Shown here piece by piece: positions 10,477-19,388 of a stretch of 54,414 bases of DNA. The stretch lies in NCBI GenBank assembly GCA_903929045.1, contig CAIYTE010000179.1:1-54414 (forward strand), in the 5' to 3' direction. Each line of letters opens with the position of its first letter. Position 1 is the stretch's first letter. The DNA is from an uncultured Hyphomicrobiales bacterium. GTDB lineage: Bacteria; Pseudomonadota; Alphaproteobacteria; Rhizobiales; Xanthobacteraceae. The notes beneath the pieces were generated by a model that saw only the letters and a list, made by a program, of their open reading frames with translations, made no database searches and was not told the origin of the DNA. The translations under genes were made by a program, and so were the position numbers.

Positions 10477-10940
10477 GATACCTCGAACATGCCTTCGACC
10501 TCGACCGCGGCGTCGGCCGGGAGTGCCGAGACGCCGACAGTGGAGCGGGCGTGGCGGCCCTTGCCGCCGAACACCTCAACCATCAGATCGGACGCGCCGT
10601 TCATGACTTTCGGGCCGTCGGTGAAGCCGGGCGCGGAATTGATGAAGCCGCCGAGGCGCACGACGCGCACGACATTGTCGAGCTCGCCGATCTCCGCCTT
10701 GACCTGCGCCAGCAGGTTCACGGCGCAGGCGCGGGCGGCGCGCTGGCCGTCTTCGACCGAGACGCCGGCACCGAGCTGGCCCTTGGCCTCGAGCGTACCC
10801 TCGGAGCCGAAGCAAAGCTGACCCGATACCACCAGCATGTTGCCGGTGCGGACGCAGGCGACGTAGTTGGCGAGCGGCTTGGCGGGGGTCGGCAATTCAA
10901 TGCCGAGTTCGTCGATCTTCTTCTCCGCCGCGCCGGCCAT
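10473..10940 (-). CDS. RidA family protein (YjgF/YER057c/UK114, L-PSP-like)
   Basis: RidA-type proteins are small trimeric enamine/imine deaminases or related Rid-fold proteins in the cytosol. The 155-residue product contains ANYVACVRTGNMLVVSGQL near the N-terminus, the ACAVNLLAQVKAEIGELDNVVRVVRLGGFI core and a C-terminal HARSTVGVSALPADAAVEVE segment. That last segment carries the Arg which in canonical RidA binds the substrate carboxylate. The start at 10940 is decided by a perfect AGGAGG six bases upstream; an upstream in-frame start at 10994 has none. The length (longer than the 130-residue archetype) and the sequence fit the alphaproteobacterial YjgF-like subgroup. The stop overlaps the presumed start of the GDPD gene. 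Confidence 0.92.
   Translation of the reverse strand: MAGAAEKKIDELGIELPTPAKPLANYVACVRTGNMLVVSGQLCFGSEGTLEAKGQLGAGVSVEDGQRAARACAVNLLAQVKAEIGELDNVVRVVRLGGFINSAPGFTDGPKVMNGASDLMVEVFGGKGRHARSTVGVSALPADAAVEVEGMFEVS
10480..10484 (-). promoter_or_regulatory. possible ribosome-binding site for the non-AUG GDPD start
   Basis: GAGGT on the minus strand inside the last codons of ridA is spaced 3 nt from CTG (10476) and 6 nt from ATT (10473). It is the only Shine-Dalgarno-like sequence close to where homologous proteins should begin. This is inference from spacing only. Confidence 0.35.
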
Positions 10941-11109
10941 GGAATCCTCCTGAATTGAGGATGCTCTCTTGGCTGATCGGCGCAGCCTTCGCAAGCCGGG
11001 TTGTACCGCTGTTTGTGCCCTTGGTTGCCGGGGCGGCGGACGGCCCCTATCTTGCCTTTATCATCGAGTCTTCTCGCCCGATGCCGCCCGCGCAGAGGTC
11101 TTAGCCCGC

Positions 11110-11988
11110 ATGACAATTCAGCTTATCGCCCGGCGGCTGACGCCGCTGGCACTCGTGCTTGGACTCGGCGCCGTGTTGATCCACGGCCCGGCCATCGCCG
11201 CGCCGCCGACGGACAAGGTCGTGCTGGCGCCGCACCTGGCGGTCTACGACCTCAAGCTCGCCAAATCGCAGTCGACCAGCCGGGGCGTCCAGGCCGTGCG
11301 CGGCCGTATTCTTTATGATTTCTCCGGCAATGCCTGCGACGGCTACGAGCTGAAATTCCGCCAGGTGTCGGAACTGGACTCCGGCGAAGGCAAGGCGGCG
11401 CTCAGCGATTTGCGTTCGACCACCTGGGAAGACGGCACCGCTACCAAATTCCGCTTCAACTCGGAAAACAAGGTCAACAGCGAGCGCACCGATATCGTCA
11501 ACGGCAGCGCCCAGCGCAGCGCCTCGACCGTGGCAATCAGTTTGAACAAGCCGGGCACCAAGGCGTTGAACGTGCCGGTCGGTTCGGTGTTTCCGACCGA
11601 GCATATGCGCCGCATCGTTGCCGCGGCGCGCGAGGAGAAGACGATCCTCGATTTCCCGGTCTATGACGGCTCAGAAACCGGTGAGAAGCTTTACAACACG
11701 CTGACCGTCATCGGACGCGCCATTGCGCCCGGCGAAAAACCGCCGACCGATGCCACGTCGAAAGTGCCGGCGCTCGCCAAGCTGACGCGATGGCCCGTCA
11801 CCATCAGTTATTTCGAAAAGCAGGCCGAAAAGGATGAGCAGGGCGGCGAACAGACGCCGGTCTATTCGATCTCGTTCGAGCTTTACGAGAACGGCATCTC
11901 GCGCGCGTTGCTGCTCAACTACAACGACTTCTCCATTTCCGGCGAGATGACGTCGCTGGAGATGAAGAAGGAAAAGGCGTGTCCTTAG
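11110..11988 (+). CDS. eipB: EipB-like periplasmic envelope-integrity protein (DUF1849)
   Basis: The 292-residue product starts with a clear Sec signal peptide (MTIQLIARRLTPLALVLGLG, cleavage after IHGPAIAA) and continues as the DUF1849 domain, starting at LAPHLAVYDLKL and containing SRGVQAVRGRILYDF. In Brucella the homologous EipB is a periplasmic beta-spiral protein needed for envelope integrity. Two cysteines at equivalent places (the NACDGYELKF segment and the extreme C-terminus, KACP) could form the disulfide reported for that family. The frame is open upstream to 10969, but the signal peptide defines the ATG at 11110. The gene is monocistronic and convergent with the SDR gene, with a large dyad repeat between them. 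Confidence 0.9.
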   Translation: MTIQLIARRLTPLALVLGLGAVLIHGPAIAAPPTDKVVLAPHLAVYDLKLAKSQSTSRGVQAVRGRILYDFSGNACDGYELKFRQVSELDSGEGKAALSDLRSTTWEDGTATKFRFNSENKVNSERTDIVNGSAQRSASTVAISLNKPGTKALNVPVGSVFPTEHMRRIVAAAREEKTILDFPVYDGSETGEKLYNTLTVIGRAIAPGEKPPTDATSKVPALAKLTRWPVTISYFEKQAEKDEQGGEQTPVYSISFELYENGISRALLLNYNDFSISGEMTSLEMKKEKACP

Positions 11989-12006
11989 GGCGATCTCTCC
12001 CCGCTC

Positions 12007-12077
12007 GTCCCCGCGAAAGCGGGGACCCAGCTCAAGCGAAGAACTGGATTCCCGCTTACGCGGGAATGAGCTGGGTC
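12007..12077. repeat. composite intergenic palindromic repeat
   Basis: Three stems are nested: an 8-bp stem with GAAA loop (12007-12014 with 12019-12026), an 8-bp stem with TTAC loop (12048-12055 with 12060-12067), and an outer 9-nt inverted pair (12025-12033 with 12068-12076). Translated on the minus strand it gives the familiar PRKRES ... PRFRGD string seen where this kind of dispersed repeat sits in many proteobacterial genomes. It lies between the convergent eipB and SDR genes and may also act as a terminator. Confidence 0.8.
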
Positions 12078-12083
12078 GGTTTG

Positions 12084-13148
12084 TCACGCCGCATACCGCC
12101 CTTCGTTCTTCGTGAACGCATCCAGCGTGTTCATCCGGTAGCGATAGCCGTAGACCTCAGTCAGTTTTTCGCCATCGACGACGATGGGGTAGGCGTAAGC
12201 CTTCCAGCTGCCGCGCGAGGACGGAATGCGGCCGCGCGAGAGATGCCACAGCGCAAAGAACGCCAGGCGGATGATCTGCGGATGGATGCGCAGCATCTTC
12301 TTGCCGAACACCCGCGCCATATCCTCGCCGCGCATGACGTCGCCGGGCGGGCAGGCGTTGAGCACGACATAAGGTGACTTGAGATCGCCGAAGGCCACCA
12401 TGGTGGCGATGTCGACGATGTCGTCTTCATGCAGGAACTGGCGGCTCCACTTTTTCGTCACCGGCAGAACCGACACGAGCAGCGAGACAAGGCGCTGAAC
12501 GGGGCCGGTCGTCTGCCGGCCGGCCAGCGCGCTTTGCAGTCTTAAACCGCCGGTGCGGGCGCGGCCGCGCGGGCCGGTCAGCGCGGCGGGACGCAGCACG
12601 GCCACGGAAACGTCGCTGCCCTGCTGGCGAGATTGCGTGAACTGCCGCTCAAGACTGCGTTCGACAGCGCGCTTTTCCTCGGCGTACAGGAAGTCGCTTT
12701 CGCGAAAGCCTTCCACTTCCTTGAAGCGGTGTTCGATGGTGTTGGCGGCGTCGGCTGCATAGGAGGCGACGGTCGAGAAATGGATCAGCCGCTCGACCGA
12801 CGGCGTCGCGAAGGCAAAGTCGAACACCTTTTCCGATCCGGTGACGTTGCCCCGCCATTGCAGGGCGCGCCGGCCGTACATCTCGCGGATCTGCCACGCG
12901 GTGTGAAAGACGATGTCGGGCTTTTGCTCAGCGGCGGCGGCTTCCCAGGAGCCGGCTGTATTCGCCTTGATCCAGTGCAGGTTCGGCATGCCGCGCAGCG
13001 CAGGCGGCATATCGTTCTGATCGAGGCCGATAATCGCTTCGACATCATCGCGCTTCGACAACTGGTCGCACAGCATGCCGCCGAGATAACCGGCGGCGCC
13101 GGTGATGAGCACGCGATGCGACAGGGTAGGTGACATGGCGCGTGACAT
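12084..13148 (-). CDS. NAD-dependent epimerase/dehydratase (extended SDR)
   Basis: The product (354 residues from the ATG at 13148) is an extended short-chain dehydrogenase/reductase. The Rossmann glycine motif TGAAGYLG is at residues 16-23, and the catalytic Tyr-x-x-x-Lys reads YAEEK at 155-159, with the upstream Ser in HFSTVAS. Extended SDRs of this shape act on nucleotide sugars or related substrates; nothing here identifies the substrate. TTG at 13160 and ATG at 13136 are other possible starts. The C-terminal 120 residues (QFLHEDDIVDIATMVAF onwards) form the substrate domain. It is convergent with eipB and not in an obvious operon. Confidence 0.88.
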   Translation of the reverse strand: MSRAMSPTLSHRVLITGAAGYLGGMLCDQLSKRDDVEAIIGLDQNDMPPALRGMPNLHWIKANTAGSWEAAAAEQKPDIVFHTAWQIREMYGRRALQWRGNVTGSEKVFDFAFATPSVERLIHFSTVASYAADAANTIEHRFKEVEGFRESDFLYAEEKRAVERSLERQFTQSRQQGSDVSVAVLRPAALTGPRGRARTGGLRLQSALAGRQTTGPVQRLVSLLVSVLPVTKKWSRQFLHEDDIVDIATMVAFGDLKSPYVVLNACPPGDVMRGEDMARVFGKKMLRIHPQIIRLAFFALWHLSRGRIPSSRGSWKAYAYPIVVDGEKLTEVYGYRYRMNTLDAFTKNEGRYAA

Positions 13149-13215
13149 GGCGAGGTCCAATGACCCCGGCAGCCTGAGGGTATTTGCTTAAGCAAAGGTT
13201 GCGCGGGGCGTCGCC

Positions 13216-13956
13216 TCAGACAAGTGGCCGGTATGAACGTTCGTCGTAGGGACTGCCCGAACGTGCCAGTAAAGACTCACGAAACGCCTTGCACGGCGCC
13301 GATACGATATAGCGCCGGTAGGCAGCATCGTCGCGCCAGGACTGGACGAGCGTCATGTGGTTCGGCCTGTTGCTCTGTGTCAGCGCGTCGAAGCGCACGC
13401 AGCCGGGCTCGGCGCGGCTTTGCGATGCGATCATTTTGACGGACTCGATGCCGGCATCGCGGCCAGACGGGATGAGATCGACATGCGTGAGCGTGACGAG
13501 GCCGCTTTTGGCTGCCGCCGTTTTACCGACCTCCAGGGCGTGGTGACGCCGTTCGTCATAGGCCGCAATCAGGTGTGGCGTGAGCGACGTACGAAACGTT
13601 TTCAAGGCCGCGCCTTCACTGTGGGCATTGAAAGCTGCGGTATCGCTCCATTGCCCAGTCATCGCGAAGTGATAGGGCAGGTAAGCACCTTGATAGAGAT
13701 CGAGCGCAGTCACGCCGTTCTCCTTCCTGGTCGCGGCGCGATAGTCGCGCGCGATTTTGGCGGCGGCCGCGGCGAAGGCTGGCGCGACCTCAAAATAGGT
13801 CACGACATATTGGGGGGACACGCTCGGCAGAGCGGGCGCTGGCGGCGTTATCTGAGCGGAGGCCGAACCCGCGGCGAACAAGAGGCTGGCGGAACCCAGC
13901 AGCAGCGATCGTTTGTCGATGGTGAAGGTGTTGGCCTTGTTGTTTTGGTTTTTCAT
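13216..13956 (-). CDS. secreted protein with two ABM (antibiotic biosynthesis monooxygenase-like) domains
   Basis: The 246-residue product has an N-terminal export signal (residues 14-35, with the twin-basic DKRSLLLGSASLL ending in GSASA) and two dimeric alpha/beta-barrel ABM repeats. The first spans about residues 48-135 (YVVTYFEVAPAFAAAAAKIA ... LDLYQG) and the second about 150-235 (VTLTHVDLIPSGRDAG ... PGCVRFDALTQ). The KR pair followed by SLLLGS resembles a relaxed Tat signal, so export after folding is possible but unproven. ABM folds include quinol monooxygenases and heme-degrading enzymes; no cofactor-specific residue is visible, so the reaction is unknown. It lies 32 nt downstream of dinB on the same strand. 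Confidence 0.8.
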   Translation of the reverse strand: MKNQNNKANTFTIDKRSLLLGSASLLFAAGSASAQITPPAPALPSVSPQYVVTYFEVAPAFAAAAAKIARDYRAATRKENGVTALDLYQGAYLPYHFAMTGQWSDTAAFNAHSEGAALKTFRTSLTPHLIAAYDERRHHALEVGKTAAAKSGLVTLTHVDLIPSGRDAGIESVKMIASQSRAEPGCVRFDALTQSNRPNHMTLVQSWRDDAAYRRYIVSAPCKAFRESLLARSGSPYDERSYRPLV

Positions 13957-13987
13957 AGGCGTTTCCCCGGTTGCTTTGTTTTTGTTG

Positions 13988-15235
13988 TCAGTCGTCCTCG
14001 AGCGAAATTCCTTTCACCACGGCGGTTTTGCCGAACTTCTCGCGTAGCTTATCGGCCGCCAGTTCGGCGCCGGCGGCGCGGCGATCGATCAAATCCGATA
14101 GGTCCTGACCCAGTGCGTCTTCCAGATGGCTGACGCCGATGCCGATGAGGCGATAGCGTGTGCCGCCGACTTCGTTTTTCAGCAGATCCTTGCCGGCGGC
14201 GAAGATGCGCGCCGCCAATTGCGTTGGATGGCCGAGCGAACGGCTTCGGGTGCGCAGTTTGAAGTCCGCGCTCTTGAGCTTGAGTGTCACCGTCGAGCCC
14301 GCGAGTTGCGACGCCTTGAGCCGCGTCGAGACGCGCTCGGTCAGGTCCCACAGATGCTGTTCCAGCGGCCTAAATTCGGAAATGTCGGTGTTGAAGGTCG
14401 TCTCCGCCGACACGCTCTTGGTCTCGCGGTCGGCGCTGATGCGGCGGTGGTCGATGCCGCGCGCCAGATGCCAGAGCCGCGCGCCTTCTTCACCGTAGCG
14501 CCGCATGAGTTCGGTCATGTCGGCGCGCTGCAGATCGCCGACCAGCCGGTAGCCGTCATTCGACAGCTTGGCAGCGCTCACCGCGCCGACGCCATAGATG
14601 AAGCCCACCGGCTTGGTGCTGAGAAACTCCACGGCCTCGCTTTGGCCGATCACGGCATAGCCGCGAGGCTTGTCGAGGTCGGACGCAATCTTGGCGAGGA
14701 ACTTGTTGGCCGACAGTCCGATCGACACCGTGATGCCGACGTCGCGCTGAACCTGCAGCGCGAAGCGAGCCAGCACCTTGGCGGCGCTCATGCCGTGCAG
14801 CCGCTCGGTGCCGGTGAGGTCGAGGAAGGCCTCATCGATCGACAGCGGCTCGACCAAAGGCGTGAGATCAAACATCGCCTTGCGGACCGTGCGGCCGACG
14901 CCGACGTATTTTTGCATGTCTGGCTTGACGACAACGGCGTCCGGGCATTTGCGCAGAGCCTCGAACATCGGCATGGCCGAATGAACGCCATAGGTGCGCG
15001 CGATGTAGCAGCAGGCGGAGACGACGCCGCGCTTGCCGCCGCCAACAATCACCGGTTTGTCGGCGATGCTCGGGTCGTCACGCTTCTCGATGGTGGCGTA
15101 GAAAGCGTCGCAGTCGATATGGGCGATGGTGAGGGTCGAGGCTTCCGGATGCCGGACCAGGCGAGGGGAGCCGCAGGCCGGGCAGCGCTTTGCCGTCTCC
15201 GCCGCATCGGCCAGGCAGTCGCGGCAGAAGCTCAC
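13988..15235 (-). CDS. dinB: DNA polymerase IV (Y-family) with N-terminal zinc finger
   Basis: DinB performs translesion synthesis. The 415-residue product has the Y-family catalytic carboxylates in HIDCDAFYA (D41, D43) and [10 protein letters not shown] (D134, E135), the [16 protein letters not shown] palm segment, and a little-finger domain with [15 protein letters not shown]. It lacks a recognisable C-terminal beta-clamp QLxLF motif; the tail is acidic and ends ISLEDD. An N-terminal extension with four cysteines (C4, C7, C18, C21) forms a rubredoxin-like zinc knuckle found in other Rhizobiales copies. The ATG at 15235 overlaps the stop of the DUF3572 gene (ATGA), so the two are coupled. 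No LexA-type operator was recognised. Confidence 0.95.
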   Translation of the reverse strand: MSFCRDCLADAAETAKRCPACGSPRLVRHPEASTLTIAHIDCDAFYATIEKRDDPSIADKPVIVGGGKRGVVSACCYIARTYGVHSAMPMFEALRKCPDAVVVKPDMQKYVGVGRTVRKAMFDLTPLVEPLSIDEAFLDLTGTERLHGMSAAKVLARFALQVQRDVGITVSIGLSANKFLAKIASDLDKPRGYAVIGQSEAVEFLSTKPVGFIYGVGAVSAAKLSNDGYRLVGDLQRADMTELMRRYGEEGARLWHLARGIDHRRISADRETKSVSAETTFNTDISEFRPLEQHLWDLTERVSTRLKASQLAGSTVTLKLKSADFKLRTRSRSLGHPTQLAARIFAAGKDLLKNEVGGTRYRLIGIGVSHLEDALGQDLSDLIDRRAAGAELAADKLREKFGKTAVVKGISLEDD

Positions 15236-15531
15236 GGCACCTCGCGCTCCCAGTTGCCTCCGCCGAGCGCCATGCGCGCAATGCCGATATGGGACGGGTC
15301 GATGCCGGCGTCCTTGGCGAATTCGGTCACCATGGTCTCGTCGCCTGCCACGTAATCGAGCACGCCCGCCAGGAAGCCGGGTTCACCGCTGGCGGCGCGA
15401 ATCTCGGCCGGTCCGATACCGGTGATAGCGAGGAACCGCCCCAGGCGCTCCGGGTCACCCGCAATATAGGTAAGCGCTTGAACTGCAAGCGCTTCTGCCA
15501 CTTCTGTCGTCAACGAACGCGGCGCTTTCAT
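15232..15531 (-). CDS. DUF3572 family protein
   Basis: This is a 99-residue, mostly helical, acidic protein with no signal peptide. The segments [35 protein letters not shown] and [15 protein letters not shown] are characteristic of DUF3572, a small alphaproteobacterial family usually found next to dinB. Its function is not known. The stop codon overlaps the dinB start by four bases, so it is the leading gene of a two-gene unit and could have a role tied to polymerase IV expression or activity; that is inference from position only. The divergent divK gene starts 157 nt away. Confidence 0.9.
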   Translation of the reverse strand: MKAPRSLTTEVAEALAVQALTYIAGDPERLGRFLAITGIGPAEIRAASGEPGFLAGVLDYVAGDETMVTEFAKDAGIDPSHIGIARMALGGGNWEREVP

Positions 15532-15688
15532 CGGTTAAATTTGCCTTTCCGTAAGGTTTCGCCGCTACCGTAGTTCCAGATCATGCCCGACCGAAGGCGG
15601 CCTGGCGATGATGATGGCGAACGGCTGATGATCCCGGCCGGTTCCTTCTGGGGACAATCGCCGGGTTGGGGAAATTGGGGCGGAGACA

Positions 15689-16060
15689 ATGCCGAAGACC
15701 GTCCTGATCGTGGAGGACAACGAGCTGAATATGAAGCTCTTCCACGATCTCCTTGAGGCCCACGGTTATTCGACCGTCGGCACTCGTAATGGCATCGAAG
15801 CTTTTGAGCTGGCGCGCAAGTACCGGCCCGACTTGATCCTGATGGATATCCAGTTGCCGGAAGTGTCCGGTCTCGAAGTGACGAAATGGCTCAAGGATGA
15901 CGCCGAACTCAAATCGATCCCCGTGGTCGCGGTGACAGCCTTTGCCATGAAGGGCGACGAGGAACGCATCCGCGAAGGCGGCTGCGAAGCCTATTTGTCC
16001 AAACCGATCTCGGTCGGGAAGTTCGTCGAGACCATCCGCCATTTCCTCGGCCCAGCGTGA
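15689..16060 (+). CDS. divK: single-domain response regulator DivK
   Basis: DivK is an essential-type cell-cycle regulator that controls the DivL/CckA-CtrA pathway and is phosphorylated by DivJ and dephosphorylated by PleC. The 123-residue product is a bare receiver domain: acidic pocket VEDNE, phosphoacceptor D53 in [13 protein letters not shown], conserved T in VAVTAFAM, and K in [11 protein letters not shown]53 is the same position as in Caulobacter DivK. No output domain is present, as expected. The gene immediately precedes pleD (10 nt gap), the order found in Caulobacter and Rhizobiales, which separates it from generic CheY-like proteins. Confidence 0.95.
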   Translation: MPKTVLIVEDNELNMKLFHDLLEAHGYSTVGTRNGIEAFELARKYRPDLILMDIQLPEVSGLEVTKWLKDDAELKSIPVVAVTAFAMKGDEERIREGGCEAYLSKPISVGKFVETIRHFLGPA

Positions 16061-16070
16061 GTATGACCGA

Positions 16071-17444
16071 ATGACTGCCCGCGTTCTCGTCGTCGATGAC
16101 ATCCCGGCCAATGTGAAGCTGCTCGAAGCGCGGCTCTCGGCTGAGTATTTCGACGTTGCCACCGCCTATAGCGGCGCCGAGGCGCTTCAGGTGGCCGAGC
16201 GCGCCGAATGCGACATCATCCTGCTCGACGTCATGATGCCGGACATGGACGGCTTCGAGGTCTGCAAGAAGCTCAAGTCGAACCCCGTAACGCACCATAT
16301 TCCGGTGGTGATGGTGACGGCGCTCGATCAGCCGTCCGACCGCATCAAGGGCCTGGAAGCGGGCGCCGACGACTTTCTGACCAAGCCCGTGACCGACGTG
16401 GCGCTGGTGTCGCGCGTACGTTCGCTGGCGCGGCTCAAGATGGTGACCGACGAACTGCGCATGCGCGCGCTGACGTCGAAGGAAATCGGCATTCAGTCGC
16501 CGGAGCGCGATGCGGTCGCAGAAACCGGCCGTAACGGCAAGATTCTGGTCGTCGACGACCGCCAGTCGTCCTACGAGCGCATTGTTGCGACCTTGTCGAT
16601 GGAACATGCGGTCGACGTCGAAACCGATCCGAACGAGGCCTTGTTTCACGCCGCCGAGGGCAATTACGACCTGATGATCATCTCGCTCGGCCTCAAGGAT
16701 CATGACGGTCTGCGGCTGTGCAGCCAGGTGCGCTCGCTGGAGCGTACCCGTAACGTGCCGATCCTCGCCGTCGCTGAAGCCGACAACAATGCGCGGCTGG
16801 TGCGCGGACTTGAGATCGGCGTCAACGATTACCTGATCCGCCCGATCGACAAGAACGAAATGCTGGCGCGCGTGCGCACGCAGATCAAGAAGAAGCGCTA
16901 CACCGAACGCCTGCGCGACAACGTGCAGATGTCTATCGAAATGGCGATCACCGACGCGCTGACCGGGCTGTTCAATCGCCGCTACATGGAAATGCATCTG
17001 GCGAGCCTGGTCGAGCAGGCAGCCTCGCGCGGCAAGCCGATCGCGGTGATGGTGCTTGATATCGACTACTTCAAGTCGGTCAACGATACCCACGGCCACG
17101 ACGCCGGCGACGACGTGCTGCGCGAATTCGCGGTGCGCATCCGCAAGGCGATCCGCAATATCGATCTGGCTTGCCGCTACGGCGGCGAGGAATTCGTCAT
17201 CGTCATGCCGGAAACGGATATGGCGGTGGCCTCGATGGTGGCGGAGCGCATCCGCCGCCGCATCGCCACCGAGCCTTTCCCGATCCAGCAGGGGACGAAG
17301 AACCTCGAAGTGACGATCTCCATCGGTCTGGCCGCCATTGGCGCGCCGGGCGACAATGCCGCGGCGATTCTCAAGCGTGCCGATACGGCGCTCTATCGCG
17401 CCAAGCGCGACGGCCGGAACCGGGTCGTTCAGGACGCCGCCTGA
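16071..17444 (+). CDS. pleD: diguanylate cyclase response regulator PleD (REC-REC-GGDEF)
   Basis: PleD makes cyclic di-GMP from two GTP on phosphorylation and drives polar development. The 457-residue product has a first receiver with D53 (IILLDVMMPDMDG), a degenerate second receiver at about residues 150-275 that lacks the phospho-Asp (LMIISLGLKDHDG), and a GGDEF domain. Its active site reads GGEEF at 371-375, with an inhibitory-site RxxD (R362-D365) five residues before it, so product feedback should be intact. It is coupled to divK. All key residues of an active cyclase are present. Confidence 0.96.
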   Translation: MTARVLVVDDIPANVKLLEARLSAEYFDVATAYSGAEALQVAERAECDIILLDVMMPDMDGFEVCKKLKSNPVTHHIPVVMVTALDQPSDRIKGLEAGADDFLTKPVTDVALVSRVRSLARLKMVTDELRMRALTSKEIGIQSPERDAVAETGRNGKILVVDDRQSSYERIVATLSMEHAVDVETDPNEALFHAAEGNYDLMIISLGLKDHDGLRLCSQVRSLERTRNVPILAVAEADNNARLVRGLEIGVNDYLIRPIDKNEMLARVRTQIKKKRYTERLRDNVQMSIEMAITDALTGLFNRRYMEMHLASLVEQAASRGKPIAVMVLDIDYFKSVNDTHGHDAGDDVLREFAVRIRKAIRNIDLACRYGGEEFVIVMPETDMAVASMVAERIRRRIATEPFPIQQGTKNLEVTISIGLAAIGAPGDNAAAILKRADTALYRAKRDGRNRVVQDAA

Positions 17445-17594
17445 ACGCGGCGTGATTCGCAAAATTTGGACAGGGCGGGCGGCTGATCTACCTTTGGTCA
17501 GCGGCAACTGATTCGGGCTGCGCTTTTTGGCGCGCCCCGTTTTAGCCCTGCGGAGCTGCCCAGGTCCGCCGCATCTCCTGGGTCCGTGGGGTTC

Positions 17595-17644
17595 GGCCGG
17601 CCGGATGTGAGCGAGGGGCCTCCTCGTGACGCGTCCGGCCGGCC
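17595..17644. terminator. hairpin between convergent pleD and MFS genes
   Basis: An 11-bp perfect stem (17595-17605 with 17634-17644) encloses a second 5-bp stem (17612-17616 with 17622-17626). It lies between two genes that end towards each other. There is no long T tract, so bidirectional termination is likely but not certain. Confidence 0.55.
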
Positions 17645-17647
17645 ACC

Positions 17648-18889
17648 TTATTTCGCACCGGCCGTGCGCTGCCGCAGCAGCAGCAGAAACCCCAGCAGCA
17701 CCGCAGCCGCCAGGCCAAGCGACCAGTGAATTCCGATCCATGAGCCGACCAGGCCGACGGTGATGCCGCTGAAGGTGCGCATGCCGAGCGATGCCATGGC
17801 GTAGAGGCCGACGACGCGGCCGCGGATCTCCGGCGGCGCATTTAACTGCACCAGTGCCTGCGCCATGGTGTTGAAAGACAGTTCGAAGAAACCCGCGGCG
17901 AACAACAGGACAATCGCCAGCGCGTAAATCGGCACCGCCGCAAAGGCGAGCAGCGACAGGCACCACAACGTGGCGAGCAGGATTGCGGTTGCGGGCGTGG
18001 CCTTGAGCTTGCCCCAGGCTTCGAGCGCGAAGCCTGCGAGAAACGCGCCGCCGGCGTCAGCCGCCAGCAGCACGCTGTAGGACACGCCGGGATCCCCATG
18101 GCCGAGGTCGTTGGCGAAGTTCGGCATCTGCGGGCCATAGGCATTGCCGATCATGAAGGACGTGACGCCGGCGAGTATCGTCATCGAGGTCAGGATGCGG
18201 TTGGTGCCGATGTCGCGGATGGTCTGGATGATGTCGGCGAGGCCGCGCACGGCAATACGTCCGGTCATGGCACCTTTGGCGCTCATCGGCGCCCAGAACA
18301 GCCAGATGACCATCGGCACGTAGAACAGGGTGTTGAGAATGATTCCGTGGTTCGGCCCCATGGTGAGCATGATGACGCCGCCGACCCCCGGGCCGACCAG
18401 CACGCCGAGATAACGCGCCATGGCGTTGAGCCGCACCGCGCTCGGCAGGTCGGCAGGACTGCCGACGAGGTCATAGAGCAGCAACTGGTTCGGCGTCGTC
18501 CACAGCACGCCGGCGCAGCCGTGGATGACGAGCAGCAGCATCGCGCTCCACATTTCGAGCGTGTCGGTGATGAAGAACACGCCCCAGCCGGCGGAAGCGG
18601 TGATGAAGAGTAGCATGCCGCACTGGATGATACGGCGCGGATCGAAACGGTCTGCCAGAGCGCCGACAGCGACGGAAAACGCGAGATAGGGAAGCCAGTG
18701 CGATAGCACGGCGAAACCGGCGAGCGCCGGCGAATGGAATTTCTGGAAGACCATCCAGTAGCTGATCACGTGTTCGATGTTGTCGGCCATCATGGTCAGC
18801 ACGACGAGGGCGAACTGCGCGCGGTAAGGCGCGTGTTTCATGGCTGCAAACGAACTGGTTGCCGCAGCCGCGGGACGTGTGGAGTTCAA
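17648..18889 (-). CDS. MFS transporter
   Basis: The 413-residue product is a twelve-segment major facilitator protein of the MFS_3/EntS-like type. Visible signatures are the loop 2-3 motif GALADRFDPRRI (standing for the G-x-x-x-D-R-x-G-R motif) and the second-half counterpart around PEIRGRVVGLYAMA. Such proteins export small molecules, but no substrate can be read from the sequence. The first start is TTG at 18889, backed by AGGTG eight bases upstream; ATG at 18841 would shorten the protein by 16 residues and has no ribosome-binding site. The gene is alone and convergent with pleD. Confidence 0.85.
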   Translation of the reverse strand: MNSTRPAAAATSSFAAMKHAPYRAQFALVVLTMMADNIEHVISYWMVFQKFHSPALAGFAVLSHWLPYLAFSVAVGALADRFDPRRIIQCGMLLFITASAGWGVFFITDTLEMWSAMLLLVIHGCAGVLWTTPNQLLLYDLVGSPADLPSAVRLNAMARYLGVLVGPGVGGVIMLTMGPNHGIILNTLFYVPMVIWLFWAPMSAKGAMTGRIAVRGLADIIQTIRDIGTNRILTSMTILAGVTSFMIGNAYGPQMPNFANDLGHGDPGVSYSVLLAADAGGAFLAGFALEAWGKLKATPATAILLATLWCLSLLAFAAVPIYALAIVLLFAAGFFELSFNTMAQALVQLNAPPEIRGRVVGLYAMASLGMRTFSGITVGLVGSWIGIHWSLGLAAAVLLGFLLLLRQRTAGAK

Positions 18890-19055
18890 AAGGACACCTG
18901 GGGACAGACGGGGAGGGACCTGAGCGAATCCGATGTCACTCAGGTGTCCGGCCCGTGAAAAGTAGTGGCGTTATCGGGGTATCGTCATCACCCGGATGCG
19001 CATGTCAGCCCGGCGCAAAGAAGATGATAAGGCCGCTCAAAAAGCCGAGTGCTCA

Positions 19056-19084
19056 AAAAGCAAAGGGCGCCACAAGGGCGCCCT
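19056..19084 (-). terminator. rho-independent terminator of rpmG
   Basis: On the minus strand an 8-bp stem (19077-19084 with 19064-19071) with a 5-nt loop is followed by a T-rich stretch. It begins 25 nt after the rpmG stop codon. Confidence 0.8.
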
Positions 19085-19108
19085 GGCTCAATCGAACGAG
19101 TGGTCCGA

Positions 19109-19276
19109 CTACTTGATCTTCGATTCCGTGTACTCGACGTGCTTCTTGGCGACCGGATCGTACTTGTTCTTCTTGAGCTTGTCGGTCTGCGTGCGCGAGT
19201 TCTTCTTGGTCACGTAGTAGTGCCCGGTGCCGGCGCTGGACACGAGCTTGATCTTCAGACTGGCAGCCTTGGCCAT
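19109..19276 (-). CDS. rpmG: 50S ribosomal protein L33
   Basis: This is a 55-residue basic protein of the large ribosomal subunit. The translation begins [18 protein letters not shown] and continues [10 protein letters not shown], with the typical [17 protein letters not shown] ending. It is a C-minus (zinc-free) L33: the CxxC pairs of the zinc-binding form are absent. GAGGG lies eight bases before the ATG. A terminator follows. The gene sits at the end of the topA-rnr-nudix strand, the usual place in related genomes. Confidence 0.97.
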   Translation of the reverse strand: MAKAASLKIKLVSSAGTGHYYVTKKNSRTQTDKLKKNKYDPVAKKHVEYTESKIK

Positions 19277-19388
19277 GGAAATACCCTCGAAATTCAGGAA
19301 CTTTGCAGGCGCTGGGCGCCATTGGCGCGGAACCTAGCGGCCAATCGCGAAATGTCAAGAAAGGGCGAATTTGGGCTATTTTGCCGTA

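Noticed and set aside
10969-11109. longer start for the EipB-like protein
   Set aside because: It would bury the signal peptide behind 47 residues; the ATG at 11110 gives a proper export signal.
15909-17966. 685-residue minus-strand frame
   Set aside because: It is antisense to divK and pleD, rich in Arg/His/Asp as expected from a reversed GC-rich gene, and shows no domain.
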